Source: an uncultured Prochlorococcus sp. (GTDB taxonomy: Bacteria; Cyanobacteriota; Cyanobacteriia; PCC-6307; Cyanobiaceae). From it: DNA of 64,000 nt. Below are positions 1 to 8,467 of this stretch, piece by piece; the stretch's first letter is position 1; each line of letters starts with the position of its first letter. The translations under genes and the position numbers were made by a program. The DNA lies in contig CACOCT010000002.1 in NCBI GenBank assembly GCA_902625845.1, positions 62,001 to 126,000 on the forward strand, read 5' to 3'. The notes below the pieces were generated by a model. It did no database searches. It was not told the DNA's origin and saw nothing but the letters and a program-made list of their open reading frames with translations.

Positions 1-794
1 GGGAAAAATTCATCAATTTCATCCTGCAAAAAATTATCAAAATTGATAAACGATAATCTATTGGCATGGTTATGTTCATACGATTGAATCCAATCAAATA
101 TTTTTATTTCATTAAGAAATTCAACAGTTTTTAAAGCTTCTTTTCCTTGAACAATTTTTTTTAATTCATACTGTATTCTTTCTACAGAAACAGTTTTTAA
201 TTGAAATTTATTTAATTCAATGAATTCAAGTATGTGAGGTACAATATGAAAATTCAACTCTGATACAAAACGAAAACACCTCAATATTCTTATGGGATCA
301 TTGAGGAGGTTTTCACTACGTAGACTTCTTAATAAAGAATTATTTAAATCATATATTCCATCTGCTGGATCTATTAATTTTCCTTGATCAAATGAAAAGC
401 CTATAGAGTTAATTGTAAAATCTCTACTTTTTAAATCCTCAGTTAATAATTCATGCGTTTGATTTGCAATATCAATAGTAAAATTTCTAAATATAATTCT
501 TACTATATTTCTATCTTGATCAAGTACTAGAAATTTGCCAGAAAATTTTTCTGCAAGATTCTTTCCAATTTCTATAGAATTATTAGGGATAACAATATCT
601 ATATCAGGATAAGGACTTAATCTCTCCAATATAAGATCTCTAATATAACCGCCTACGAGAATTGATCCATAAGGTAATTCAGATAAAATTATTTCCAGAT
701 TTTGATAAGTTTTTATATTATCTTTTATTTTAGAAACTAATGTAGGATAGTGCATAGATAAATATTCATTATTAAAATTGCTTTTTATTTCCAT
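1..794 (-). CDS. CCA tRNA nucleotidyltransferase / poly(A) polymerase family (partial)
   Basis: The N-terminal 264 codons are present and the C-terminus runs off the left edge. The minus-strand translation shows the class II nucleotidyltransferase head: GGYIRDLIL near residue 48, then the metal-binding DIDIV motif, then RDFTINSIGF and DPIRILRCFRF. Enzymes of this family add CCA to tRNA 3' ends. The tRNA-Asn gene in this window does not encode CCA, so such an enzyme is needed. It is divergent from tsaB across a 209-bp gap. Head-domain sequence alone does not separate CCA-adding from poly(A) enzymes. Confidence 0.85.
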   Translation of the reverse strand, partial: MEIKSNFNNEYLSMHYPTLVSKIKDNIKTYQNLEIILSELPYGSILVGGYIRDLILERLSPYPDIDIVIPNNSIEIGKNLAEKFSGKFLVLDQDRNIVRIIFRNFTIDIANQTHELLTEDLKSRDFTINSIGFSFDQGKLIDPADGIYDLNNSLLRSLRSENLLNDPIRILRCFRFVSELNFHIVPHILEFIELNKFQLKTVSVERIQYELKKIVQGKEALKTVEFLNEIKIFDWIQSYEHNHANRLSFINFDNFLQDEIDEFF

Positions 795-1003
795 TTTTAA
801 TTTAATCTATTTATTAAAAACATTGGAAAGATATTTTCATCAAAAATTATTTTAAAACCCAGTTTAGAACAACATAAAGCATATTGATTAAAATAAAGAA
901 AAAAAATTTTTATTTATAATTTTTTTGTATTGCTAATATTAAAGTGAAAATTAAGTTAATTGCATTTTAAAAATAAGATATAGATAAAGATTCACTAAGT
1001 AAA

Positions 1004-1657
1004 ATGTTGCCAGCACACAATATTGATAATAATAAATTTATTCTTGCTATTCATAGCACAAATAATTTTTTTGGTTTTGGATATAAAGATTTAGAAAATA
1101 ATAATAAAGTTAATTTTTCTATAAAAAAATTAGATAAAGATCTATCGAAAAATTTAATTAGCACCTTGTCTGAATTTTTAAATAAAAAACGATTTAAATC
1201 GATCGCAAGACTTTCAATAAGTATAGGACCTGCTAATTTCAATGCTTCTCGCCAGATAGTTGTTTGTGCAAGAGCAATATCACAACAGCTAAATTGCTCT
1301 CTTGACCAATATAGTTCTTTTAAGATCATGGCAAAAAGAATTGCTATTAAGAATAAAATTTTAGAAAATAAACAACTTTTTTGGATTATGAGAAGATTAA
1401 AAACTAAAGGCTACATAGCCGGTCAATACAAAATAAATTATTTGAACGACCAGAATTCAAACCTGTATATTGAAGAGGTAATTAGTCCTAAGCTTTACAA
1501 GAATTTTATAAAAAGGGAACCATACTTTGAGGCCGAATATGATATTAAAGATGAGCTAAAACAGCTACTTGAATTATCTGCTAAAAACCATGAAAATCTT
1601 ATCCAAAATCATTGGCGAAATGTTTTACCTATTTACCCTTTAGAACCAGTTAATTAA
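1004..1657 (+). CDS. tsaB: TsaB-like tRNA threonylcarbamoyladenosine protein
   Basis: A 217-aa protein with an ASKHA-type start (ILAIHSTNNFFGFG) and the block SISIGPANFNASRQ followed by ARAISQQL. This matches the TsaB signature, usually written SIGPGSFTGLR with AKGLA. TsaB is the non-catalytic partner of TsaD in making t6A37 on ANN-decoding tRNAs. The canonical glycines after SIGP are replaced, so the protein is divergent, as is common in this reduced genome type. It converges on plsC with a 6-bp gap. Confidence 0.75.
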   Translation: MLPAHNIDNNKFILAIHSTNNFFGFGYKDLENNNKVNFSIKKLDKDLSKNLISTLSEFLNKKRFKSIARLSISIGPANFNASRQIVVCARAISQQLNCSLDQYSSFKIMAKRIAIKNKILENKQLFWIMRRLKTKGYIAGQYKINYLNDQNSNLYIEEVISPKLYKNFIKREPYFEAEYDIKDELKQLLELSAKNHENLIQNHWRNVLPIYPLEPVN

Positions 1658-1663
1658 TCTTAA

Positions 1664-2299
1664 TTAATCTAGTAAAAAATTAATTTCATTTTTTAGTTTT
1701 ATTGTTGTTTCAGTTATATCAATCTTTGAAGTGCTTAATGGATAATTAATTGGTTTACCTATCTTAATGATAACTTTATTAAAGAATGGGAGAAAAAATT
1801 TAAATCTCACTAATCTATGAGAGTTTATTATTGCAACTGGTAATAATAATTTTTTTGTTTTTGAAGCTATTAATGCTGCGCCATTTTTAGGTTTACTGAC
1901 AAATCCATCTTTTTGCCTAGTGCCATCAATAAAAATGCCAATAATTTCATTATTAAATAGTTTTTTTGATGCAATGATAATTGAATTTTTATCGACTAAA
2001 CCTCTTTTTACTGGATATGCCCCACATGCTTTTATAATTTGAGAAAGTATTGGTATTTTAAATAATTCTTGTTTTGCCATAAATGATACTTTTCTTCCTA
2101 AAGCATGGCCTAAAAATGGAGGATCGAGCAAAGAACCATGATTAGAAACAATTATAAATGAGTTTTGATCTGGAATATTATTAGCTCCACTTAATTCCCC
2201 ACGAAATATAAATCTAAAAATAGGAAAGACTATAACTTTACTTATAAATTGATACGTAATTTTATTAAGCGATAAGTAATTCATAAAGTTAATAAGCAA
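1664..2299 (-). CDS. plsC: 1-acyl-sn-glycerol-3-phosphate acyltransferase
   Basis: A 211-aa acyltransferase with the catalytic NHGSLLDPP motif (NHxxxxD) near residue 53 and the substrate-binding block FIDGTRQKDG near residue 124, where the family has FPEGTRS. It makes phosphatidic acid from lysophosphatidic acid at the inner membrane. It is last in a leftward run plsX-fabH-fabD-plsC and overlaps fabD by 11 nt, so it is translationally coupled to malonyl transfer. Confidence 0.9.
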   Translation of the reverse strand: MLINFMNYLSLNKITYQFISKVIVFPIFRFIFRGELSGANNIPDQNSFIIVSNHGSLLDPPFLGHALGRKVSFMAKQELFKIPILSQIIKACGAYPVKRGLVDKNSIIIASKKLFNNEIIGIFIDGTRQKDGFVSKPKNGAALIASKTKKLLLPVAIINSHRLVRFKFFLPFFNKVIIKIGKPINYPLSTSKIDITETTIKLKNEINFLLD

Positions 2300-3185
2300 T
2301 TTCTTTTGATGATGAAACTTGACTTATCATAATATTTTTTAAATGTCGCTTAGCAAGTCCTCCTAGGACATTAGAAGGGCCTATCTCAACCAGATGTATA
2401 TTCCCTTGTAATTTAAGTAAATCCATCGTTTCTCGCCATCTGACTCCGTTACACATCTGATCTTTTAAACGAATTTTTAATTCATTAGGATCACTACAGA
2501 GTGTCGGATTAGAATTACTAATAATAGGTAATATAGGTTCTTTAAAATTGAAATCATCTAAAAATTTAGAGAATTCTTGTGCAGGTTCTTTCATAAAATG
2601 CGAATGGAAAGCTCCTGAAACATTTAAAAAAATAAATCTTTTGCATGAAATTATTTTAGATAAATTTTCCAATTCTTCTCTTTTACCAGAAAGAACAACC
2701 TGAGAAGAACTATTATCATTTGCGATTACAACATCATCAAAAGCCTCTACTGATTTTCTAAGCTCATCTTTATCAAAGCCAATTAAAGCAGCCATACTAC
2801 CTTTAACTGCTGATGACATCAATGCAGATCTTATCTTTATTAGAGATACACAATCGTCAAAGGATAATACCTCTGCTGCATATAAAGCAGTAATTTCCCC
2901 TAAACTATGGCCTGCTAAATAGTCAGGCTTATATCCCTTTGACTTTAAAGAATCTAAAAGTATTGATTCAACCAAAAAGAGGCATATCTGTGTATTTTTG
3001 GTATTGTCGAGACTTTCTTCAGAATTTTTATTATCAGTTTGCAAACCACAAATTTGATACAAGTCTTTATTAAAGATATTTGATGCCAAATCAAATCTTC
3101 TTTTTGCATCATTCAATTCAATAATATCTTTTCCCATTCCAAGTTTTTGTGAACCTTGACCTGGGAATAACCACGCAGTCTGCAT
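2289..3185 (-). CDS. fabD: Malonyl-CoA:ACP transacylase
   Basis: A 298-aa protein with WLFPGQGSQ at the N-terminus, the catalytic GHSLGE serine elbow near residue 93 and AFHSHFM (catalytic His) near residue 195. It loads malonyl groups on ACP for fatty-acid synthesis. It lies 19 bp downstream of fabH and overlaps plsC, within the lipid operon. Confidence 0.95.
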   Translation of the reverse strand: MQTAWLFPGQGSQKLGMGKDIIELNDAKRRFDLASNIFNKDLYQICGLQTDNKNSEESLDNTKNTQICLFLVESILLDSLKSKGYKPDYLAGHSLGEITALYAAEVLSFDDCVSLIKIRSALMSSAVKGSMAALIGFDKDELRKSVEAFDDVVIANDNSSSQVVLSGKREELENLSKIISCKRFIFLNVSGAFHSHFMKEPAQEFSKFLDDFNFKEPILPIISNSNPTLCSDPNELKIRLKDQMCNGVRWRETMDLLKLQGNIHLVEIGPSNVLGGLAKRHLKNIMISQVSSSKEIAY

Positions 3186-3204
3186 TTTTAAAGTTTTTAT
3201 TTTA

Positions 3205-4212
3205 TTAACCCCATTTTAATAGGGCAGCACCCCAACTTAACCCTGCACCAAAACCACTAGTTAAAATTATGTCATTTTTTTTAATCTTTTGATTTCTTGT
3301 GAATTCATCCAAAACTAGAGGTATCGTTGCGGCAGAAGTATTACCATATTTATTTAAATTACTTAATATTTTTTCTTTATTTATTTTTAGCCTTTCGCCA
3401 ACAGCATCCAATATTCTTTGGTTTGCTTGATGAAGAATTAACCAATCTACATCAGCAATATCAAGATCCATTTTTTTTAACAAATCGCTAATAATAATAG
3501 GAACCTCTCTAACAGCAAATTTATAAACTTCTTGCCCATTCATCGAGATAGTAGAAAATTCTCCTTTACGAAATTTTATTTGATCATTAATCTTACCATT
3601 TAAGTTTTTACTATAAAGATTTAAAACACTACCTCTTTCTCCATCAGTCCTCAAGTTAAAACCAAATAAATTACTTTTATCATTAGAAGCTTCAATAGCT
3701 AATGCTCCTGCACCATCTCCAAAAAGGATACAGCTTCCTCTATCTTTCCAATCAACATAGCTTGATAGTTGATCAGAACCAATGACTAATGCCCTTTTAT
3801 ATCTACCTGAACTTAAATATTGGGAGGCAGTAATTAGCGCGAATAAAAAGCCACTACAAGCAGCCGTAAGATCAAAAGCGAAAGCATTCGTTGCGCGTAA
3901 TTTAGCCTGAATTATAGGAGCAGAACCAAAAAGATCACTTGGAGTAGAAGTAGCCAATATTATTAAATCAATAGATTCAGAAGCCCAATTAGCCATATCC
4001 ATTGCTGATAATGCTGCTTTAAAACCCATCTCTGAAACATTTTCATTTATTTCAGCTATTCTTCTATTTGATATACCAGTTCTTGACTTAATCCACTCGT
4101 CGCTCGTGTCTACTATTTCACTAATATTTTCATTACTCAAAATTTGAGCAGGTAAATAACTGCCGCAACCTTTAAAAGTTATTCCAATATTAGCAAAGTT
4201 TGAACCTTTCAA
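3205..4212 (-). CDS. fabH: 3-oxoacyl-ACP synthase III
   Basis: A 335-aa KAS III. The Cys-His-Asn triad is visible: Cys in LTAACSGFLFAL (about residue 119), His in LILHQANQRI (about 260) and Asn in NKYGNTSAATIPL (about 290). It starts fatty-acid elongation by condensing acetyl-CoA with malonyl-ACP. It sits 51 bp downstream of plsX in the same operon and 19 bp before fabD. Confidence 0.95.
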   Translation of the reverse strand: MKGSNFANIGITFKGCGSYLPAQILSNENISEIVDTSDEWIKSRTGISNRRIAEINENVSEMGFKAALSAMDMANWASESIDLIILATSTPSDLFGSAPIIQAKLRATNAFAFDLTAACSGFLFALITASQYLSSGRYKRALVIGSDQLSSYVDWKDRGSCILFGDGAGALAIEASNDKSNLFGFNLRTDGERGSVLNLYSKNLNGKINDQIKFRKGEFSTISMNGQEVYKFAVREVPIIISDLLKKMDLDIADVDWLILHQANQRILDAVGERLKINKEKILSNLNKYGNTSAATIPLVLDEFTRNQKIKKNDIILTSGFGAGLSWGAALLKWG

Positions 4213-4263
4213 GAAAATTAATAATTACTTATATAAGTCAAACATAAATTAGACACAATATGT

Positions 4264-5616
4264 TTATGAATTTAAAACTGGTAGTTTTTGAAGTTGGATC
4301 AAGTGCTCCATTACATCATGATGTACTGCTGAATGCGCTAATCTCAATGCGCTGACAACAGATAATGATTTGCTACTTCCATGACCAATTACACAAATAC
4401 CATTTACACCAAGTAACAATGCTCCTCCATGCTCTGCATGATCTAATCTTTTTTTTATCCTCATCAAATTACTTTTTAAGAAAGCAGATCCAACTTTCCC
4501 TCTCCTTCCTCTAGGTAATTCAGATTTTAAGATATCTAATAAAACGCCACCAACTGACTCTAAAAATTTTAAAAGTACATTACCCGTAAAACCATCACAA
4601 ACGACAACATCAAATTCTCCACTTAAAACATCTCTTCCTTCGCAGTTTCCTAAAAAATTTAAGTCTTTTTCTTTTGAAAGCAATTTAAATGTTTGTAATG
4701 AGAGTTCATTCCCTTTACAATCCTCTTCGCCAATATTTAAAAGACCTATTTTGGGACTATCTATTTGCAAAACATCCTTAGCATAGATATTACCTAGTAG
4801 AGCAAATTGAAGCAAATAGTTTGGCTTACAATCAGTATTTGCTCCAACATCTAATACTAAAACTGGTCTACTTTGATCTCTAGTTGGAAATAATGCACCA
4901 ATTGCCGGCCTATCTATTCCTTTAAGCCTTCCAATTCTAAATATTGCTGATGCCATTAAGGCTCCAGAATTACCTGCAGAATAGACTGCTTGAGCTTCAT
5001 TATTTTTTACTAAATTCATCGCTACATTAATACTCGCTTCCTTCTTCTTTCTTACAGCTGTTGCTTCTTCGTTCATACTAATTGGTGCACCACTGGCGAT
5101 GAGTTCAAAGCGACTATTTTGTATTTCTTTCTCCATCAATTCATATAAGCCAATTTTCTTGGAAGCCTCATTAATTTTTTCAATTTGACCAACAAATTTT
5201 ATATTAATTGGAAATCTTTGTATTGCATCTAAGCAACCTTCAAGTATAGGCCCTGGGGCATGATCTCCTCCCATCCCATCAACAGCTATCCAAACTCTTT
5301 GACCAGTAGTAATAGGATCTTTAATATTAGAGTTCTCGCTAGTTTGAAGACGTTTTAAGGGATCAAAGACTAAGGGCTGTAGTGTATTTTTTGCTAGAGA
5401 ACCTGCACTTGATACTACATTGCCAGCTACACTGCTAGCGGTACTTACAACTGATCCTGCACTTGATACTACATTCTCAGCAACATTACTAGCTGTAGCG
5501 GCAGAATTAGCGGCAGAATCAACAATAGATGTGACAGCGGCATTTCTCTTATACCAAATAACTAATCTCCTAATTGCTCTAGATTTATTAATTTTCCTAT
5601 AATTTTCTTTCGCCAT
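4264..5616 (-). CDS. plsX: Phosphate acyltransferase PlsX with long N-terminal extension
   Basis: The catalytic part begins around residue 108 (VWIAVDGMGGDHAPGP) and matches PlsX to the C-terminus (GNSGALMASA, LDVGANTDCKP, FVVVCDGFTGNVLLKFLESVGG-like). PlsX converts acyl-ACP to acyl-phosphate for glycerolipid synthesis. The protein is 450 aa against about 330-350 for typical PlsX. The first 105 or so residues are a basic stretch followed by an Ala/Ser/Val region with two near-copies of NVVSSAG. The first downstream methionine is inside the catalytic domain, so the extension is probably translated. The stop of rpaB lies directly before the coding region, with no gap. Confidence 0.93.
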   Translation of the reverse strand: MAKENYRKINKSRAIRRLVIWYKRNAAVTSIVDSAANSAATASNVAENVVSSAGSVVSTASSVAGNVVSSAGSLAKNTLQPLVFDPLKRLQTSENSNIKDPITTGQRVWIAVDGMGGDHAPGPILEGCLDAIQRFPINIKFVGQIEKINEASKKIGLYELMEKEIQNSRFELIASGAPISMNEEATAVRKKKEASINVAMNLVKNNEAQAVYSAGNSGALMASAIFRIGRLKGIDRPAIGALFPTRDQSRPVLVLDVGANTDCKPNYLLQFALLGNIYAKDVLQIDSPKIGLLNIGEEDCKGNELSLQTFKLLSKEKDLNFLGNCEGRDVLSGEFDVVVCDGFTGNVLLKFLESVGGVLLDILKSELPRGRRGKVGSAFLKSNLMRIKKRLDHAEHGGALLLGVNGICVIGHGSSKSLSVVSALRLAHSAVHHDVMEHLIQLQKLPVLNS

Positions 5617-6363
5617 TTAATTACCTTCAAAAGGAGCAATATCAACTATCCTCTGAAACAAATAACCTGTGCCTCTAGCTGTAAGGATTAATTCGGGATT
5701 AGCGGGATCAGCCTCTAATTTTGATCTAAGTCTAGATATATGTACATCAACAACTCTTGTGTCAACATGCCTTTCAGGCGTGTACCCCCAAACCTCTTTT
5801 AATATTTCTCCCCTACTAAAAGGCTCACCTGACCTGCTGACCAGTAATTCCAATAAGCTAAATTCCATTCCAGTTAATCTTATTCTCTCATCACTTTTAA
5901 AAACTTGTCTGCGATTTGTATCGATTTTTATATCTGTTACTTGTATTAGCCCAGAATTAGGCATCCCAGCAATTTGTTCTTTATCTATTCTTCTCAATAC
6001 GCATCTAATTCTTGCCTCAAGTTCTTTCGGGCTAAAAGGTTTCACCACGTAATCATCGGCACCTAGCTCTAGTCCAGTAATCCTATCTGCAACGTCTCCT
6101 AATGCAGTTAACATCACTATAGGAACATCAGAATCTTTTCTCAATTCTTGACAGACACCGTAACCATCTAGTTTTGGCATCATTACGTCAAGGACTACTA
6201 AATCCGGCTCATAATCCCTAAATAATTTAAGAGCCTCTTTACCATCAGATGCGGTTACTACCTTATAACCGATCATCGAGAGTCTAGTTTCTAGTATTCT
6301 TCTGATACTTGCCTCATCATCTGCGACGAGAATTGTTTCTTTTGTTTGACTTGATGCAGCCAT
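5617..6363 (-). CDS. rpaB: OmpR-family response regulator RpaB
   Basis: A 248-aa receiver plus winged-helix protein. The receiver has the acidic pair DDE, the phospho-acceptor in DLVVLDVMMPKLDG (about Asp 59), and conserved Thr and Lys in MLTALG and VVKPFSPKEL. The C-terminal domain carries the recognition helix region RHVDTRVVDVHISRLRSKLE. RpaB (Ycf27) binds HLR1 sites to control photosystem and high-light genes. No partner kinase is nearby. It is upstream of plsX with zero gap and divergent from radA. Confidence 0.92.
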   Translation of the reverse strand: MAASSQTKETILVADDEASIRRILETRLSMIGYKVVTASDGKEALKLFRDYEPDLVVLDVMMPKLDGYGVCQELRKDSDVPIVMLTALGDVADRITGLELGADDYVVKPFSPKELEARIRCVLRRIDKEQIAGMPNSGLIQVTDIKIDTNRRQVFKSDERIRLTGMEFSLLELLVSRSGEPFSRGEILKEVWGYTPERHVDTRVVDVHISRLRSKLEADPANPELILTARGTGYLFQRIVDIAPFEGN

Positions 6364-6471
6364 TTGTTGCTATTAGCTAATCAGCATGAGTATTTAACCT
6401 TTACCTAATCTAACTTGTGAAGGGGCAATATCCAAAACAACTTTTGTAGTTATTTTATCTTCATAAGCAAA

Positions 6472-7824
6472 ATGTTAAATAAATTCTCAAGATATGTTTG
6501 TCAAAATTGCGGTAATGAAACTTCTCAATACTTTGGCAGGTGTACCAATTGTAAAGAATGGAATGCGATTATAGAAGAAGAGAAAAGTTCTGTTTTTAAA
6601 AAAAATATTATTAAAAAAAGTAAAAAATCAAAACTCTTTACAGAAATTACAATTCAAGAAATCTCAAGAATTAAAACTGGTTTTAATGAATTTGATAGAG
6701 TCTTAGGAGGAGGATTAGTTCATGGTTCGATCATTTTACTGGGAGGGGAGCCTGGTATTGGCAAAAGTACGCTTGTTTTACAAGCCGCCTGCAAAATGTC
6801 TCTAATTCATAATGTGCTTTATATAACTGCTGAAGAATCATTGGAACAGGTTAAGGTAAGATGGTCTAGACTTAATCAAGGAAATTCTAATTTAAAAGTT
6901 TTTGCAGAAAATAATTTATCAATAATTATTCAAGAAATAAAAGACTCTAAACCTACTATCGCTATCATAGATAGCATTCAGGCCATTAATAACAGTGACT
7001 TAGAAAGTACCTCTGGGTCAGTTTCGCAAGTGAGATCATGTTCTTCTGAATTACAAAATTTCGCAAAAGATAATAATATTGCTCTTCTCATTATTGGACA
7101 TGTAACTAAAGATGGAACATTAGCTGGACCTAAAACTTTAGAACACTTAGTAGATGTAGTTCTTAATTTTGAAGGGGATCACATTGCTAGTCATAGATTA
7201 TTAAGAGGAATAAAAAATAGATTTGGTGCGACTTTTGAATTAGGGATTTTTGAAATGCTTGAAAATGGATTAAATGAAATTAAAAATCCAAGTTCTAACT
7301 TTACCAATAAAGAGAATATAGCTGGAGTCGCTACAACAATTACCATAGAGGGAACTAGATCTTTCGCCGTTGATATTCAATCACTTGTAAATAAAACTTT
7401 CTTCAATAATCCGAAAAGAGCCTCTACTGGATTAAATATTAATAGATTGCACCAAATAATTGCTGTAATTGAGAAACATCTTGAATTAAAATTATATGAA
7501 TTTGATTGTTATGTCGCTACAGCTGGTGGTTTTGAAATCAATGATCCTTCCTCAGACCTATGTGTAGCAATATCAATCATTTCTAGCCTCTTGAATAAAA
7601 ATCCTATAAAAGACTGCGCATTTGTTGGTGAACTTGGTTTAAATGGTCATGTGAGAAAAACTAATAATATGAAATCAAAAATTGAAGAGTGTATAAGATT
7701 AGGTTATAAAAAAATGTTAATTCCTAAGGCCAATAGTGAAATAATATTGAAATTTAAAAATGCTATTACTCTAATTGAAGTTGAAAATATCAAAGTAGCA
7801 GTAAATATTGCTTTAAAAAATTAA
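6472..7824 (+). CDS. radA: DNA repair protein RadA (Sms)
   Basis: A 450-aa protein with the full RadA order: a four-cysteine zinc finger at residues 9-26 (CQNCG...CTNCKEW), Walker A GGEPGIGKST near residue 91, the RadA motif KNRFGA near 255, and a C-terminal Lon-protease-like domain (AGGFEINDPSSDLC, FVGELGLNG). RadA is a hexameric helicase acting in recombination branch migration. It is divergent from rpaB and converges on ycf3 with a 6-bp gap. Confidence 0.95.
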   Translation: MLNKFSRYVCQNCGNETSQYFGRCTNCKEWNAIIEEEKSSVFKKNIIKKSKKSKLFTEITIQEISRIKTGFNEFDRVLGGGLVHGSIILLGGEPGIGKSTLVLQAACKMSLIHNVLYITAEESLEQVKVRWSRLNQGNSNLKVFAENNLSIIIQEIKDSKPTIAIIDSIQAINNSDLESTSGSVSQVRSCSSELQNFAKDNNIALLIIGHVTKDGTLAGPKTLEHLVDVVLNFEGDHIASHRLLRGIKNRFGATFELGIFEMLENGLNEIKNPSSNFTNKENIAGVATTITIEGTRSFAVDIQSLVNKTFFNNPKRASTGLNINRLHQIIAVIEKHLELKLYEFDCYVATAGGFEINDPSSDLCVAISIISSLLNKNPIKDCAFVGELGLNGHVRKTNNMKSKIEECIRLGYKKMLIPKANSEIILKFKNAITLIEVENIKVAVNIALKN

Positions 7825-7830
7825 CAAAGC

Positions 7831-8352
7831 CTACAAATAAACATCTATATTACTTCTGCCAGAAGTTTTAAGCCAATTTTCAATATCTAAATAGCCACCA
7901 GGATATAACCTGACAGCTTTAATCCAAACCTCTGCTGCTTTATCGAACCAAATATCCCTTTGATCATAATCTCCACTTTGTTCAGCATATCTTCCTCTTT
8001 TTTCATAAATTAATCCAATATTCTTAAGGCAAGAAGGTTGTTTAGGATTTTCAATTAATGCTTTTTTATAGGTATCAATAGCAAGGTCTTCATCACCATT
8101 ACTCATATAAATTATTGCCATATTTTTTAAAGTCTCCCCTCTATCAATAGGACTTTCTTCTAACGTTAGACTTTCTTGATAATATTCAAGAGCTTCTGAA
8201 TAATCTCCATTATTTTGTGCAGCCAAACCATCGCGGTAATATATGTATGCTTTTTTTTCTTTTTCAGCAATTGGAAGAACTTTTACAATTGATTCTGCTA
8301 TTACTGTAAAAGCTTTATCAATAAAATTGTCTCTGTTTTGATTACTAGGCAC
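7831..8352 (-). CDS. ycf3: Photosystem I assembly protein Ycf3
   Basis: A 173-aa protein with three TPR units: [20 protein letters not shown] near 43, [20 protein letters not shown] near 76, and [19 protein letters not shown] near 113. This matches Ycf3 in length and order. Ycf3 is a thylakoid chaperone that helps build the PSI core. It is divergent from the P-type ATPase gene across 115 bp. Confidence 0.93.
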   Translation of the reverse strand: MPSNQNRDNFIDKAFTVIAESIVKVLPIAEKEKKAYIYYRDGLAAQNNGDYSEALEYYQESLTLEESPIDRGETLKNMAIIYMSNGDEDLAIDTYKKALIENPKQPSCLKNIGLIYEKRGRYAEQSGDYDQRDIWFDKAAEVWIKAVRLYPGGYLDIENWLKTSGRSNIDVYL

Positions 8353-8467
8353 TTTAAAATTTCTGTAAATTAAATTGGAAATTAAGATTAAACTATTTAA
8401 AAAAAATTACTAACAATTACTATAGTAATTTATAAACTATAAGAATATTAGGCTATTTAAAAGGCAT

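Noticed and set aside
5420-5602. 60-aa plus-strand frame opposite the PlsX extension
   Set aside because: A shadow of the Ala/Ser/Val-rich region; no ribosome site.
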